Position numbers and translations under genes: made by a program. From Cellulomonas sp. JZ18 (GTDB lineage Bacteria > Actinomycetota > Actinomycetes > Actinomycetales > Cellulomonadaceae), in contig NZ_CP045245.1 of NCBI RefSeq assembly GCF_009720485.1, positions 2,666,001-2,730,000 of the forward strand: a stretch of DNA of 64,000 bases, written 5' to 3'. Shown one piece after another: positions 53,114-61,181 of this stretch. Every line of letters begins with the position of its first letter. Within the stretch, counting starts at the first letter, position 1. The notes under the pieces are model-generated. The model saw only the letters and a list, made by a program, of their open reading frames with translations, made no database searches and was not told the DNA's origin.

Positions 53114-54190
53114 GTGACGCTGCAGACGGTGGCCGACAAGGTCGGGGTCAGCCGGATGACGGTGTCGAACGCGTTCTCCCGGCCGGACCAGCTGTCGGAG
53201 GCGCTGCGGGCGCGCATCCTCGCGGCGGCCGCCGAGCTCGGCTACGTCGGCCCCGACCCCGCCGCGCGGGCGCTCGCCCGCCGCAGCGCGGGTGCCGTGG
53301 GCGTCGTGCTCACCGACTCCCTCGGCGAGGCGTTCCTCGACCCGGTGGCGGCCGCGTTCTTCGGCTCGCTCGCCGAGTCGCTCGCGCCGACGGGCCTGGC
53401 GGTCTCCCTCGTCCCGGCCGAGAACGTCGGCGGGCACGTGCCGGCGCGCGACCTCGCGCTGGACGGGGCCGTGGTCTACGCGTGCGCGGGTGACACCGAG
53501 GCGGTCGAGTGGCTGCGCAGGCGCCGCCTGCCGCTGGTGTTCGTCGACCAGGACCCCGTGCCCGGCTCCGCCGGCGTCCTGCTCGACGACCGCGCCGGCG
53601 GACGGGTCGCCGTGGAGCACCTGCTCGCGCTCGGGCACCGCGACGTCGCCGTCCTCACGATGAACAGCGACCGCACCGCACCCGGCTGGGCGGACGACCC
53701 GCGCCGTGGCGGCTCGAACCACGTCGCCCGTGAGCGCGCGGCCGGCGCCCTCGACGCGCTCGACGCGGCCGGTCTGCCGGGCCGCGTGTACGAGGTGGTC
53801 GACAACCACGACCACCTGATCGCCCCCGGGGTCGCCGACCTCGTCGCCGGGCCGCGGCGGCCCACGGGCGTCGTGTGCTTCTCCGACCTCATGGCCGCGC
53901 ACCTCGTGCGCGCCGCGCAGGCGGCCGGGCTCACGGTCCCGGACGACCTCTCGGTCGTCGGCTTCGACGACAGCGTCCACGCGCACACCGTGCGGCCCGC
54001 CCTCACGACGGTCCGCCAGGACTTCGCGGCGAAGGGCCGGTTGGCGGCGTCCGCGCTGACGGAGGCGATCAGCCGGTCGCGCGCCGGTGCCGAGGACGCG
54101 GAGGAGCCGTACGAGCCGCCGCTCGCACGCATCCCGGTCGAGCTCGTCCTGCGCGACAGCACGGCGCCGCCCGCCGGTACGACCTCCTGA
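53114..54190 (+). CDS. LacI family transcriptional regulator
   Basis: 358 residues. The N-terminal HTH is VTLQTVADKVGVSRMTVSNAF with the hinge-helix region (PDPAARALARRSAGAVGVVL). A periplasmic-binding-like ligand domain follows (about 60-330: VGVVLTDSL, RRLPLVFVDQDPV, TGVVCFSDLMAAHLVRAA, LSVVGFDDS). Regulators of this type bind sugars or related effectors. Its target genes are not adjacent, so it may act at a distance. GTG 53114 overlaps the 11-codon uORF stop (GTGA); GTG 53105 is also possible, with ggggg before it. Confidence 0.9.
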   Translation: MTLQTVADKVGVSRMTVSNAFSRPDQLSEALRARILAAAAELGYVGPDPAARALARRSAGAVGVVLTDSLGEAFLDPVAAAFFGSLAESLAPTGLAVSLVPAENVGGHVPARDLALDGAVVYACAGDTEAVEWLRRRRLPLVFVDQDPVPGSAGVLLDDRAGGRVAVEHLLALGHRDVAVLTMNSDRTAPGWADDPRRGGSNHVARERAAGALDALDAAGLPGRVYEVVDNHDHLIAPGVADLVAGPRRPTGVVCFSDLMAAHLVRAAQAAGLTVPDDLSVVGFDDSVHAHTVRPALTTVRQDFAAKGRLAASALTEAISRSRAGAEDAEEPYEPPLARIPVELVLRDSTAPPAGTTS

Positions 54191-54242
54191 CGGTCCGGCC
54201 AGGACGCGCTGCGGGTCCGGCGACGACGCGCCGACGGTCGGG

Positions 54243-54770
54243 CTAGGACGCGCGCGCCGTCGCCTCCGCCTCCAGCGCGATCCCGTCCGACCACGGCGCC
54301 ATCACCCAGCTCAGCAGCACCGGCCGGGTGACCGCACCGAGCCGGACGACCGCGGAGCGCCCGTCCGGCGTCGACGCCTCCAGCACCCGGACACCGTCCC
54401 AGCGCGCCGCCGTCTCGGGGTGCGCGGCCACGTACTCCTCCACCGCGGCGCGCACGCCCGCGTCCGTGAGCGGGACGCCCGCCGGTCCGCGCGAGCCGCC
54501 GAAGTACCGGTCGTCGGAGACCGCGTCGGCGGCCGCGAGCGCGGCGAGGTCGGCCGTCGCGAGCAGCCGCTTGCGGTCCAGGTGCACACCGGTGGCCGAG
54601 ACCGTGACCGTCACGAGCAGCAGCACGAGCACCGCCGTGCCGAGGGCCAGGACGGTGACCTGCCCGTCGTCGCCGCGGACGCCCGCACGTGCGCGGAGCC
54701 CGAGCCTGAGCCCCGCGGTGCGCCTCGCCGTGCCGCGGTCCGCGCGTACGGACCGCGCCGTCCCGGTCAC
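54243..54770 (-). CDS. TadG-like pilus-assembly/Flp-associated protein
   Basis: 175 residues. After about 33 basic residues comes DDGQVTVLALGTAVLVLLLVTV (about 38-58), the N-terminal pilin-like segment of TadE/TadG-type proteins. A helix follows (RKRLLATADLAALAAADAV) as in the Tad_N group, with an extracytoplasmic domain to the end. It resembles the Rv3654c-type TadE-like proteins of actinobacterial Tad loci. GTG 54770 overlaps the previous stop (GTGA). It is the last gene of the pilus operon. Confidence 0.82.
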   Translation of the reverse strand: MTGTARSVRADRGTARRTAGLRLGLRARAGVRGDDGQVTVLALGTAVLVLLLVTVTVSATGVHLDRKRLLATADLAALAAADAVSDDRYFGGSRGPAGVPLTDAGVRAAVEEYVAAHPETAARWDGVRVLEASTPDGRSAVVRLGAVTRPVLLSWVMAPWSDGIALEAEATARAS

Positions 54771-55285
54771 CGCCCCACCACCCGGTACGCGTCCACGTCC
54801 GCCGTCCGCTCGACGCGCACGGGCACCTCGAGCGGCACGGCGTCCCGCACGAACGTGGGCACGAACGGCAGCGGCACGCGGATCTCGACGGCCGCCGTCA
54901 CCTGCTCCCCCGGCTCGAGGCACCGGTCGACCGAGCAGGCGAGCACCAGGGCGTCGGCCGGGGCGTCGTCGAACCCCTGGTCACGCAGCGCCACACCCAC
55001 GGCCGTGAGGGCCCGCCCCTCGGCGGCGGCCGCGTCGGGTGCGGCGACGTAGACGCGGGCGGCCTCCCGGGCCGCGCCCTCCGCCGCGAACGTCGCCGCC
55101 TGGACGCGCCCGAGCACGAGGACGAGGTACACGACCGGCACGAGCAGGACGAGCGCGACGCCGAGGAACTCGACCAGGGCGCTCCCCTCGTCCCGTCCCG
55201 CGCCGCGCCCCTGGCCGCCCGTGCCCCGCAGCCGGGCCCGCACCACCCGCAGCACGCCGCGGACCCGCACCCGTACGCGTCTCAC
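54767..55285 (-). CDS. TadE-family pseudopilin
   Basis: 172 residues. A basic stretch (about 1-33) precedes GSALVEFLGVALVLLVPVVYLVLVL (about 35-60), a TadE-type N-terminal signal and helix with Glu five residues after the Gly-Ser. AATFAAEGAAREAARVYV follows. The extracytoplasmic part has two cysteines (ACSVDRC). It starts at GTG 55285, overlapping the previous stop (GTGA). Confidence 0.85.
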   Translation of the reverse strand: MRRVRVRVRGVLRVVRARLRGTGGQGRGAGRDEGSALVEFLGVALVLLVPVVYLVLVLGRVQAATFAAEGAAREAARVYVAAPDAAAAEGRALTAVGVALRDQGFDDAPADALVLACSVDRCLEPGEQVTAAVEIRVPLPFVPTFVRDAVPLEVPVRVERTADVDAYRVVGR

Positions 55286-55659
55286 GCCGCCTCCACGGGC
55301 GCGTGCCCGTCGACCTCGAGCGTCCCCGCCGGCCCGAGCAGCCCCACCAGCGGCAGCGGCGCCCGGACCGTGACGCGCACGAGCGGCAGCCCGTCGACCT
55401 CCACGACGCGCGCGGCCACGTCCTGCGCGTACGCCTCGGAGAGCGACGCCCGGAGCAGCACGACGGTGCGCGCCGCGCCGTCGTCCGCGTCGCGGCCGAC
55501 GTGCGCCCCGTACCGGGCGCCCTCCGCGGCCGCGTCGATGCACGTGTTCCGCACGTGCTGCACGATCGCGAGCTGCAGCACCGACATCGCCAGCACCACG
55601 ACGAGGCCACCGACGAGCACGAAGTCGACGACCGCGGACCCGTGGTCGCCGCGCCTCAG
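55282..55659 (-). CDS. TadE-family pseudopilin, probable CTG start
   Basis: 125 residues. The family motif GSAVVDFVLVGG is at about 7-18 (Asp in place of Glu), followed by VVVLAMSVLQLAIVQHV and the conserved DAAAEGARYGAHV. No ATG, GTG or TTG lies upstream of the motif in frame. The CTG at 55659 overlaps the previous stop as CTGA, matching the GTGA pattern of the neighbouring genes, so a CTG start is proposed. An undetected base loss is the alternative. Confidence 0.72.
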   Translation of the reverse strand: MRRGDHGSAVVDFVLVGGLVVVLAMSVLQLAIVQHVRNTCIDAAAEGARYGAHVGRDADDGAARTVVLLRASLSEAYAQDVAARVVEVDGLPLVRVTVRAPLPLVGLLGPAGTLEVDGHAPVEAA

Positions 55660-55865
55660 CCGGCGTTCGGCGAGACCGACCGGACCGCGTTCTCGAACAG
55701 CTCCGTGAGCGCGCTGCCCGCCACGACCCACAGCACGGACACGATGCCCGCCGTCATGAGCGTGATGAGCACCCAGCCCGGCACGTCCCCCCGGTCGCCC
55801 TGCGCCGCCACGGCGCACCACCGCTGCTGCAGCCGCACCGCGCAGGCGCGCACCCAGTCCGCCAT
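55656..55865 (-). CDS. Flp-type pilin-like small membrane protein (DUF4244-like)
   Basis: 69 residues: a basic leader (VRACAVRLQQRWCAVAAQGD), then RGDVPGWVLITLMTAGIVSVLWVVAGSAL (one hydrophobic helix) and a short C-terminus (LFENAVRSVSPNAG). The layout is like Flp major pilins and the small DUF4244 proteins in actinobacterial Tad loci. ATG 55865. It is the best candidate for the pilin subunit; cleavage by a prepilin peptidase encoded elsewhere is assumed. Confidence 0.78.
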   Translation of the reverse strand: MADWVRACAVRLQQRWCAVAAQGDRGDVPGWVLITLMTAGIVSVLWVVAGSALTELFENAVRSVSPNAG

Positions 55866-55922
55866 CGTCCACTCCCGTCCTCTGCGGACGCCCCGACGGG
55901 CGTCCCCCGTGCACCGCGCGGG

Positions 55923-56852
55923 TCACAGGCCGACCCGCAGGACCACCACGCTGGGGAAGACGGCGAACAGGACGGTCACCGGGAGGATGAGGAAGACCAC
56001 CGGGACCATCATGAGCACCTCCTTGCGCCCACCGGTCTGCATGAGGGCGCGCCGCCCCTCCTCGCGCACGTCCTGCGCCTGCGCGCGCAGCACGTCGGCG
56101 AGCGGCGACCCGCGCTCGACGGCGACGGCGACGCCCTCGGCGAAGCGGGCGAGCGCCGGCATGCCCGTCCGGTCCGCCAGCGCGTGCAGCGCGAGCGTGA
56201 GCGGGGCTCCCGCCCGCGCCTCCGCGAGCGTGCGCGCGAGCTCGTCGGTCAGCTCGCCGCGCGTCTGGCGCACCACGCGCTCGAGTGCACCGACGGCCCC
56301 CTCGCCCGCGCTGACGGCGAGGGCGAGCAGCTCGGTGACCGTCGGCATCTGCGAGAGCATCCGCTCCTCGCGCCGGCGCACCTGGCGCCCGAGCAGCCAG
56401 TCGGGCACGAGCGCGCCCGTCAGCCCGACGACCGCCACGAGCGCGAGCAGCGCCGGCAGCGCACCCCCGCGGCTCGCGGCCAGCACGAGCGCGAGCGCCA
56501 GCCCGACGGCGAGCCCGACGGCCGCCCCCACGACCTGCTGCGCGCGGAACTGCTCGACGGTCTCCCGCCGGCCAGCACGCTCGAGCCGCCCCCGCAGCTC
56601 GGCGGCGGGCGAGCCGACCCGCGCGAGCAGGCGCACCGCGTCGGCGAGGAACGGTGCGACCAGGCGCTCCAGCACGCCCCAGGGGCCGCGGGGCGCCGGC
56701 GCGCGCAGCAGCGCGGACGTCCCCCGCACCCGCAGGTAGGGCGCCAGCCGCTGGTCGAGGGTCGTGCGGCGCGAGCCCAGCGCCCACGCGACGAGCGCGG
56801 CGCCGGTGCCGCCGAGCAGCCCGATGAGCGCGCCGGCCACCGCGGGGCTCAC
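55923..56852 (-). CDS. tadC: Tad pilus inner-membrane protein TadC
   Basis: 309 residues of the type II secretion F / TadC family. An N-terminal helix (about 4-25) and a soluble part come first, then a helix pair at about 110-160. A cytoplasmic T2SSF domain follows with QMPTVTELLALAVSAGEGAV, and a C-terminal helix (MMVPVVFLILPVTVLFAVFP). TadB and TadC form the platform for pilus assembly. The GTG 56852 overlaps the tadB stop (GTGA). Confidence 0.9.
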   Translation of the reverse strand: MSPAVAGALIGLLGGTGAALVAWALGSRRTTLDQRLAPYLRVRGTSALLRAPAPRGPWGVLERLVAPFLADAVRLLARVGSPAAELRGRLERAGRRETVEQFRAQQVVGAAVGLAVGLALALVLAASRGGALPALLALVAVVGLTGALVPDWLLGRQVRRREERMLSQMPTVTELLALAVSAGEGAVGALERVVRQTRGELTDELARTLAEARAGAPLTLALHALADRTGMPALARFAEGVAVAVERGSPLADVLRAQAQDVREEGRRALMQTGGRKEVLMMVPVVFLILPVTVLFAVFPSVVVLRVGL

Positions 56853-57709
56853 CGCAGCACCCGCGGGTCGTCGGGCAGGCGCGCGACCCGCAGCATGAGC
56901 CGGTACGCGACGAGCGTCGCCACGGCGCCGGCGAGCAGGACCAGCGCACCCGCGGTGGAGTCGTAGGCCTGCAGCGCCTCGGGGCGCGTCGCGAGCATCG
57001 CGAGCACCGCCCAGGGCGCGGCGACGGCGAGCCGGGCCGCGTAGACGGTCCAGCTCTGGCGCGCCTCGATCTCGCCCCGGGTCCGCAGGTCGTCGCGCAG
57101 GAACGACGAGAGGGTGCGCAGCAGCCGACCCAGGTCGGTCCCGCCGACGTCCCGGGTGAGCCGCAGCGCCTCCACCACGCGGTCCGCGACGGGGTCCGCC
57201 AGCCGGTCCTTGAGGGCGTCGAGGCACTCGGCGAACCGGCCCGTCGCCCGGTAGTCCTCCGCGAACGCCCGGAAGGGCGCGCGCAGCTCGGCCGGTCCGC
57301 GGTCCCCTACCTGGGCCACCGCCTCGGGCAGCGACAACCCGGCTCGCACGCCCGACGCCAGGTGGTCCACGACGTCCGGCCACAGCGCCCGCGTGCGGGC
57401 GAGCCGTCGCCGCGCCCGGCCCCGCACGAGCGCCCACGGCGCGCCGGCGCCGAACCCGCCGAAGCACCCGGCGACGGCGGGGACGGGCACGAGCAGCAGC
57501 GCGACACCGGCGACGACGAGACCGACGACCGCGCTCACGGCGACGAAGCCCGCCGGGCTGACCCCCGTGACCTCCGCCTGCGTGAGGGTGTCGCGCACGC
57601 GCTGCGCCCAGCGGGCACCCGGCCCCTCCGGGCGGGGCACCACGGGCCAGAACGACCACCACACGGAGGCCAGGCCGGCCCCCAGCAGGAGCCCTGCGAC
57701 GACACCCAC
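56849..57709 (-). CDS. tadB: Tad pilus inner-membrane protein TadB
   Basis: 286 residues, type II secretion F-like. It has N-terminal helices (about 3-22, 52-90), a soluble T2SSF domain (LWPDVVDHLASGVRAGLSLPEAVAQ, split by helices, and ALRLTRDVGGTDLGRLLR) and C-terminal helices (about 225-280). It starts at GTG 57709, 3 bases after the tadA stop. Together with TadA and TadC it drives pilin export. Confidence 0.9.
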   Translation of the reverse strand: MGVVAGLLLGAGLASVWWSFWPVVPRPEGPGARWAQRVRDTLTQAEVTGVSPAGFVAVSAVVGLVVAGVALLLVPVPAVAGCFGGFGAGAPWALVRGRARRRLARTRALWPDVVDHLASGVRAGLSLPEAVAQVGDRGPAELRAPFRAFAEDYRATGRFAECLDALKDRLADPVADRVVEALRLTRDVGGTDLGRLLRTLSSFLRDDLRTRGEIEARQSWTVYAARLAVAAPWAVLAMLATRPEALQAYDSTAGALVLLAGAVATLVAYRLMLRVARLPDDPRVLR

Positions 57710-57712
57710 CCG

Positions 57713-58933
57713 TCAGCCCTGCCGCAGGAGGGACACGACGTCGATCCCGGCGCGGGCGAAGCGCTCGACGTGCGGCGGGAAGCCGTCGGCCCGCACGAGG
57801 TGGCCGTCGCGGGTCGTGAACACGTCGGCGGTCTCGACGACCCCCGCCTCCACGCGGCCGGGCACCGCCACGACCTCGCGCGTGCGGCGCCGGCCCTGCC
57901 GGTCGAGCTCGAGGTGGACCACCAGGTCGACCACCGACGCGACGGTGGGCACCACGAACCGGTCGGAGATGTTCTCGCCCGCCAGCAGCGGGAGCGTGCA
58001 CAGCTTCGTCAGGGCCTCGCGCGCGGAGCTGGCGTGGATCGTGCACATGGCGGGCACCCCGGCGTTGAGCGCGATGAGCAGGTCCAGGGCCTCGGCCTCG
58101 CGGACCTCGCCGACGAGGATCCGGTCGGGGCGCATGCGCAGCGCCTCCTTGACGAGCCGGCGCAGGCTGATCTCTCCCGTGCCCTCGAGGTTCGCCTGCC
58201 GGCACTGCATCGCCACCCAGTCGCGCAGCGCGGGACGCAGCTCGAAGACCTCCTCGCAGCTGACGACGCGCTCGCGCGGCGGGATCGCGCCCGCGAGCGC
58301 GTTGAGCATGGTCGTCTTGCCCGCCTGCGTCGCGCCCGAGACCAGCACGTTGAGCCCGGCGCGCACGGCGGCCTGGAGGAAGGCGGCGGCCGCCGGCGTG
58401 AGCGAGCCGAGGGCCACGACGTCGTCGAGGCTCGTCGCCCGGACGACGTACTTGCGGATGTTCACCGACCAGTGCCGCCGGGTGACGTCCGGGATCACGG
58501 CGTGCAGCCGCTCCCCGCCGGCCAGCGACGCGTCGACGAACGGGGAGGACAGGTCCAGGCGCCGCCCGGACACCTTGAGCATCTGCTCCACGAGGTCGCG
58601 CACCTGCGCCTCGGTGAGGATCGTCGTGGTCAGCTCCGGCTCCCCGCGGCGGGCGACGAACACCTGCGTCGGGCTGTTGATCCAGATCTCCTCGACCTCG
58701 TCGTCGAGGTAGCGCTGCAGCGGACCGAGGCCGGCGACCGCGTCGACCACGGCCTTGTGCACGGCGGCGGCGTCGGCGAGCGGCGGCACCGCGCCGAGCA
58801 GCGACCGCTCGTCGTAGTCCGCGATCGCCGCCTGCACCAGGGCGTGCACGCCGGCGCGGTCCCGCACGGGGTCGACGCCGCGCCGGCGGATCAGCTCGCG
58901 CACCTCGCCCTCGAGGATCGCCACGCCGTCCAT
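57713..58933 (-). CDS. tadA: Tad secretion/pilus ATPase TadA (CpaF)
   Basis: 406 residues of the VirB11-like secretion ATPase family. It has an N-terminal helical domain, then VLVSGATQAGKTTMLNAL (Walker A in the actinobacterial form GATQAGKT), the Asp and His boxes (RILVGEVREAEALDLLIAL, CTIHASSA) and Walker B. It powers assembly by TadB and TadC. It is the first gene of the pilus operon; the usual TadZ/CpaE localisation factor is not upstream of it. ATG 58933 is used; GTG 58939 is also in frame. Confidence 0.93.
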   Translation of the reverse strand: MDGVAILEGEVRELIRRRGVDPVRDRAGVHALVQAAIADYDERSLLGAVPPLADAAAVHKAVVDAVAGLGPLQRYLDDEVEEIWINSPTQVFVARRGEPELTTTILTEAQVRDLVEQMLKVSGRRLDLSSPFVDASLAGGERLHAVIPDVTRRHWSVNIRKYVVRATSLDDVVALGSLTPAAAAFLQAAVRAGLNVLVSGATQAGKTTMLNALAGAIPPRERVVSCEEVFELRPALRDWVAMQCRQANLEGTGEISLRRLVKEALRMRPDRILVGEVREAEALDLLIALNAGVPAMCTIHASSAREALTKLCTLPLLAGENISDRFVVPTVASVVDLVVHLELDRQGRRRTREVVAVPGRVEAGVVETADVFTTRDGHLVRADGFPPHVERFARAGIDVVSLLRQG

Positions 58934-59163
58934 GCCCACCCCCGCTCCGCGATGTCGGATTCGTCCCGTTCGGGGCGTCACGGTAGGGCACCTCGGCCGC
59001 CGGTCGCAGCCCCCGTCCACAGACGTCCGCTCGCGTCGCCGGGCCAGGACGCGCTCCCCGCCGGGTGACGAGCACCACTCGGACGGGTCGCCCGGCGGCC
59101 CCGACGCCGCTACGGTGGCGCCCCACGACGGTGTGACACGGCGCACGTGCAGGGGGAATGCGG

Positions 59164-61181
59164 ATGGCCACGCCACGCGGTCCGTACAGGACCGGTGACG
59201 AGACGGGACCAACGGCGACGCCGTCGTTGTGGGAGCGCTACCAGCAACGCCGGTCCGCGGCGGCACAGCTCCGCGCGCTCCTCCCCTACGCCGGCCTGCC
59301 CCTCGTCGCCGGCACGCTGGCGGTGCACGCCGTCGCGGGGGCAGCACCCGTCGTGTTCCTCGTCGCCACGGGGCGTGCGCTGGGCGACCTCGCGAACGAG
59401 GGAGCGGCACGCTGGCTCGCCGTCGCCGTGGCCGCCTTCCTCCTCCAGCAGGCGCTCGCGCCCGTGCAGCTGCTGCTGTCGCGCACGGTCGCACGCCGCG
59501 TCGACGCGGCGTGCATCGAGCGCCTCACCACGTTCGCCCTGCACGAGGCGGAGCTGAGCGGCCTGGAGCGGCCCGACGTCGCGGACCGCCTCGCGCAGGC
59601 CGACGAGGCGTTCGAGCAGTGGACCCTCACCCCCGGCGCGGCCGTCGAGGGGGCGCTCGCGCTGACCGCCCGCTACACCCAGCTCGTCGGCGCCGTGGTC
59701 CTGCTCGGCGTCGTCGCGGGTCCCGGCGCGGCGCTCGCCGGCGCGCTCGTCGCCCTCGTCGCGCGGCTGGGCCACGCCGAGGCGTTCCGGCGGTGGGGCG
59801 GGCTCGTCCGACGGTTCGCACCGCTGCGGCGTCGCGTCACCTACGTGCGGGAGCTGGCGACCGGCACGCGCGCCGCGAAGGAGATCCGGACCCTGGGCCT
59901 GCTCGACTGGCTCGACGAGCGGTACGTGGCGGAGAACAGGGTCGTGCTGGACGCGCTGTGGACGTGGCGCAGGCGCGTGTACGGGCGTCCGTTCCTCGGC
60001 TACCTCGTGATCGCGCTCGTCGGCTCCGCCGTCGCCCTCCTCCTCGTCGCGCGCAGCGGTGCCGGCGCGGACGTGGCGAGCACCAGCATGGCGGTGCAGG
60101 CCGTGCTCGTGTGCGGACGCTTCGGCGTCGTCTTCCCGGAGTCGGACGTCAAGCTCGTCTACGGGCGCAGCGCGTGGACGGCGCTCCTCGAGCTCGAGGA
60201 GATCGCTCGGCGCTCCGGCGCGGTCGCCCCGGGTGCCTCCGCCGCGCCGGGGCGGCCACCGCAGGAGCGGCGCGCCCACGCGGAGCAGCCGCGGCGCCGG
60301 GAGCCGCTGAGCGACGAGGACCGCCACGACGCGGCCCGCGCCCACGGCGTCTTCCGCGTCGAGGACCGCGTCGCCGCGCCGGTGGACGCGGTCGTCCCCC
60401 GGCGCGCCGTGCGGCTCGAGGGGTGCGCTTCGGGTACCGACCCGACCGGCCGGTGCTCGACGGGCTCGACCTGGAGCTGCCGGTGGGCTCGTCGACGGCG
60501 CTCATCGGCGTCAACGGCGCGGGGAAGACGACGCTCGTCAAGGTGCTCACCGGCACCTACGTGCCCGACGAGGGGCGGGTCACCGTCGACGGCACCGACC
60601 TGCGCACCCTCGACCGCGACGCCTGGCAGGCCGCCTTCGCCGTCACCTTCCAGGAGTTCCTCCGCTACCCCGTCCCCCTGCGTGAGAACGTCGCGATGGG
60701 GGCCGTCGCCCACCGGGACGACGACGCCGGGCTGCGCGACTGCCTGCGCCGGGTCGGCCTCGGCGCGCTCCTCGACGAGCTGCCGCAGGGGCTGGACACG
60801 CCGCTCACGCGCGCGGTGCCCGGCGGGCGCGACCTGTCGGGCGGGCAGTGGCAGCGCCTGGCCCTGGCGCGGGCGCTGTTCGCCGTCCGGCACGGCGCGT
60901 CCGTCCTCGTCCTGGACGAGCCGACCTCCCAGCTCGACGCCCGCGGCGAGGCGGAGTTCTACGACGGGTTCCTCGAGCTCACGCGCGGCGTCACGAGCCT
61001 GGTCATCTCGCACCGCTTCGCGACCCTGCGCCGCGCCGACCGGATCGTCGTGCTCGACGGCGGACGCGTGGTGGAGTCCGGCACGCACGACGAGCTCGTG
61101 GAGCTCGACGGCCGCTACGGGCGCATGTTCGAGGTCCAGGCCCGCCGGTTCCGGGCCGCCGCGGGAGGGGCGCCGCGATGA
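59164..61181 (+). CDS. ABC exporter half-transporter (permease-ATPase), one base missing
   Basis: Six-helix ABC transporter domain (about 35-330) fused to an ATPase domain (about 425-665). The join is out of frame: the ATPase part needs one extra G at 60420-60423 (RLEG then VRFGYRPDRPVLDG). The rest is intact: Walker A NGAGKTTLVKVL, Q-loop TFQEF, signature LSGGQWQRLALARAL, Walker B VLVLDEP and H-loop ISHRFA. Corrected length is 672. ATG 59164 is preferred because agggggaatgcgg gives the right spacing. The stop overlaps the next exporter start (ATGA), suggesting a heterodimer. Confidence 0.88.
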
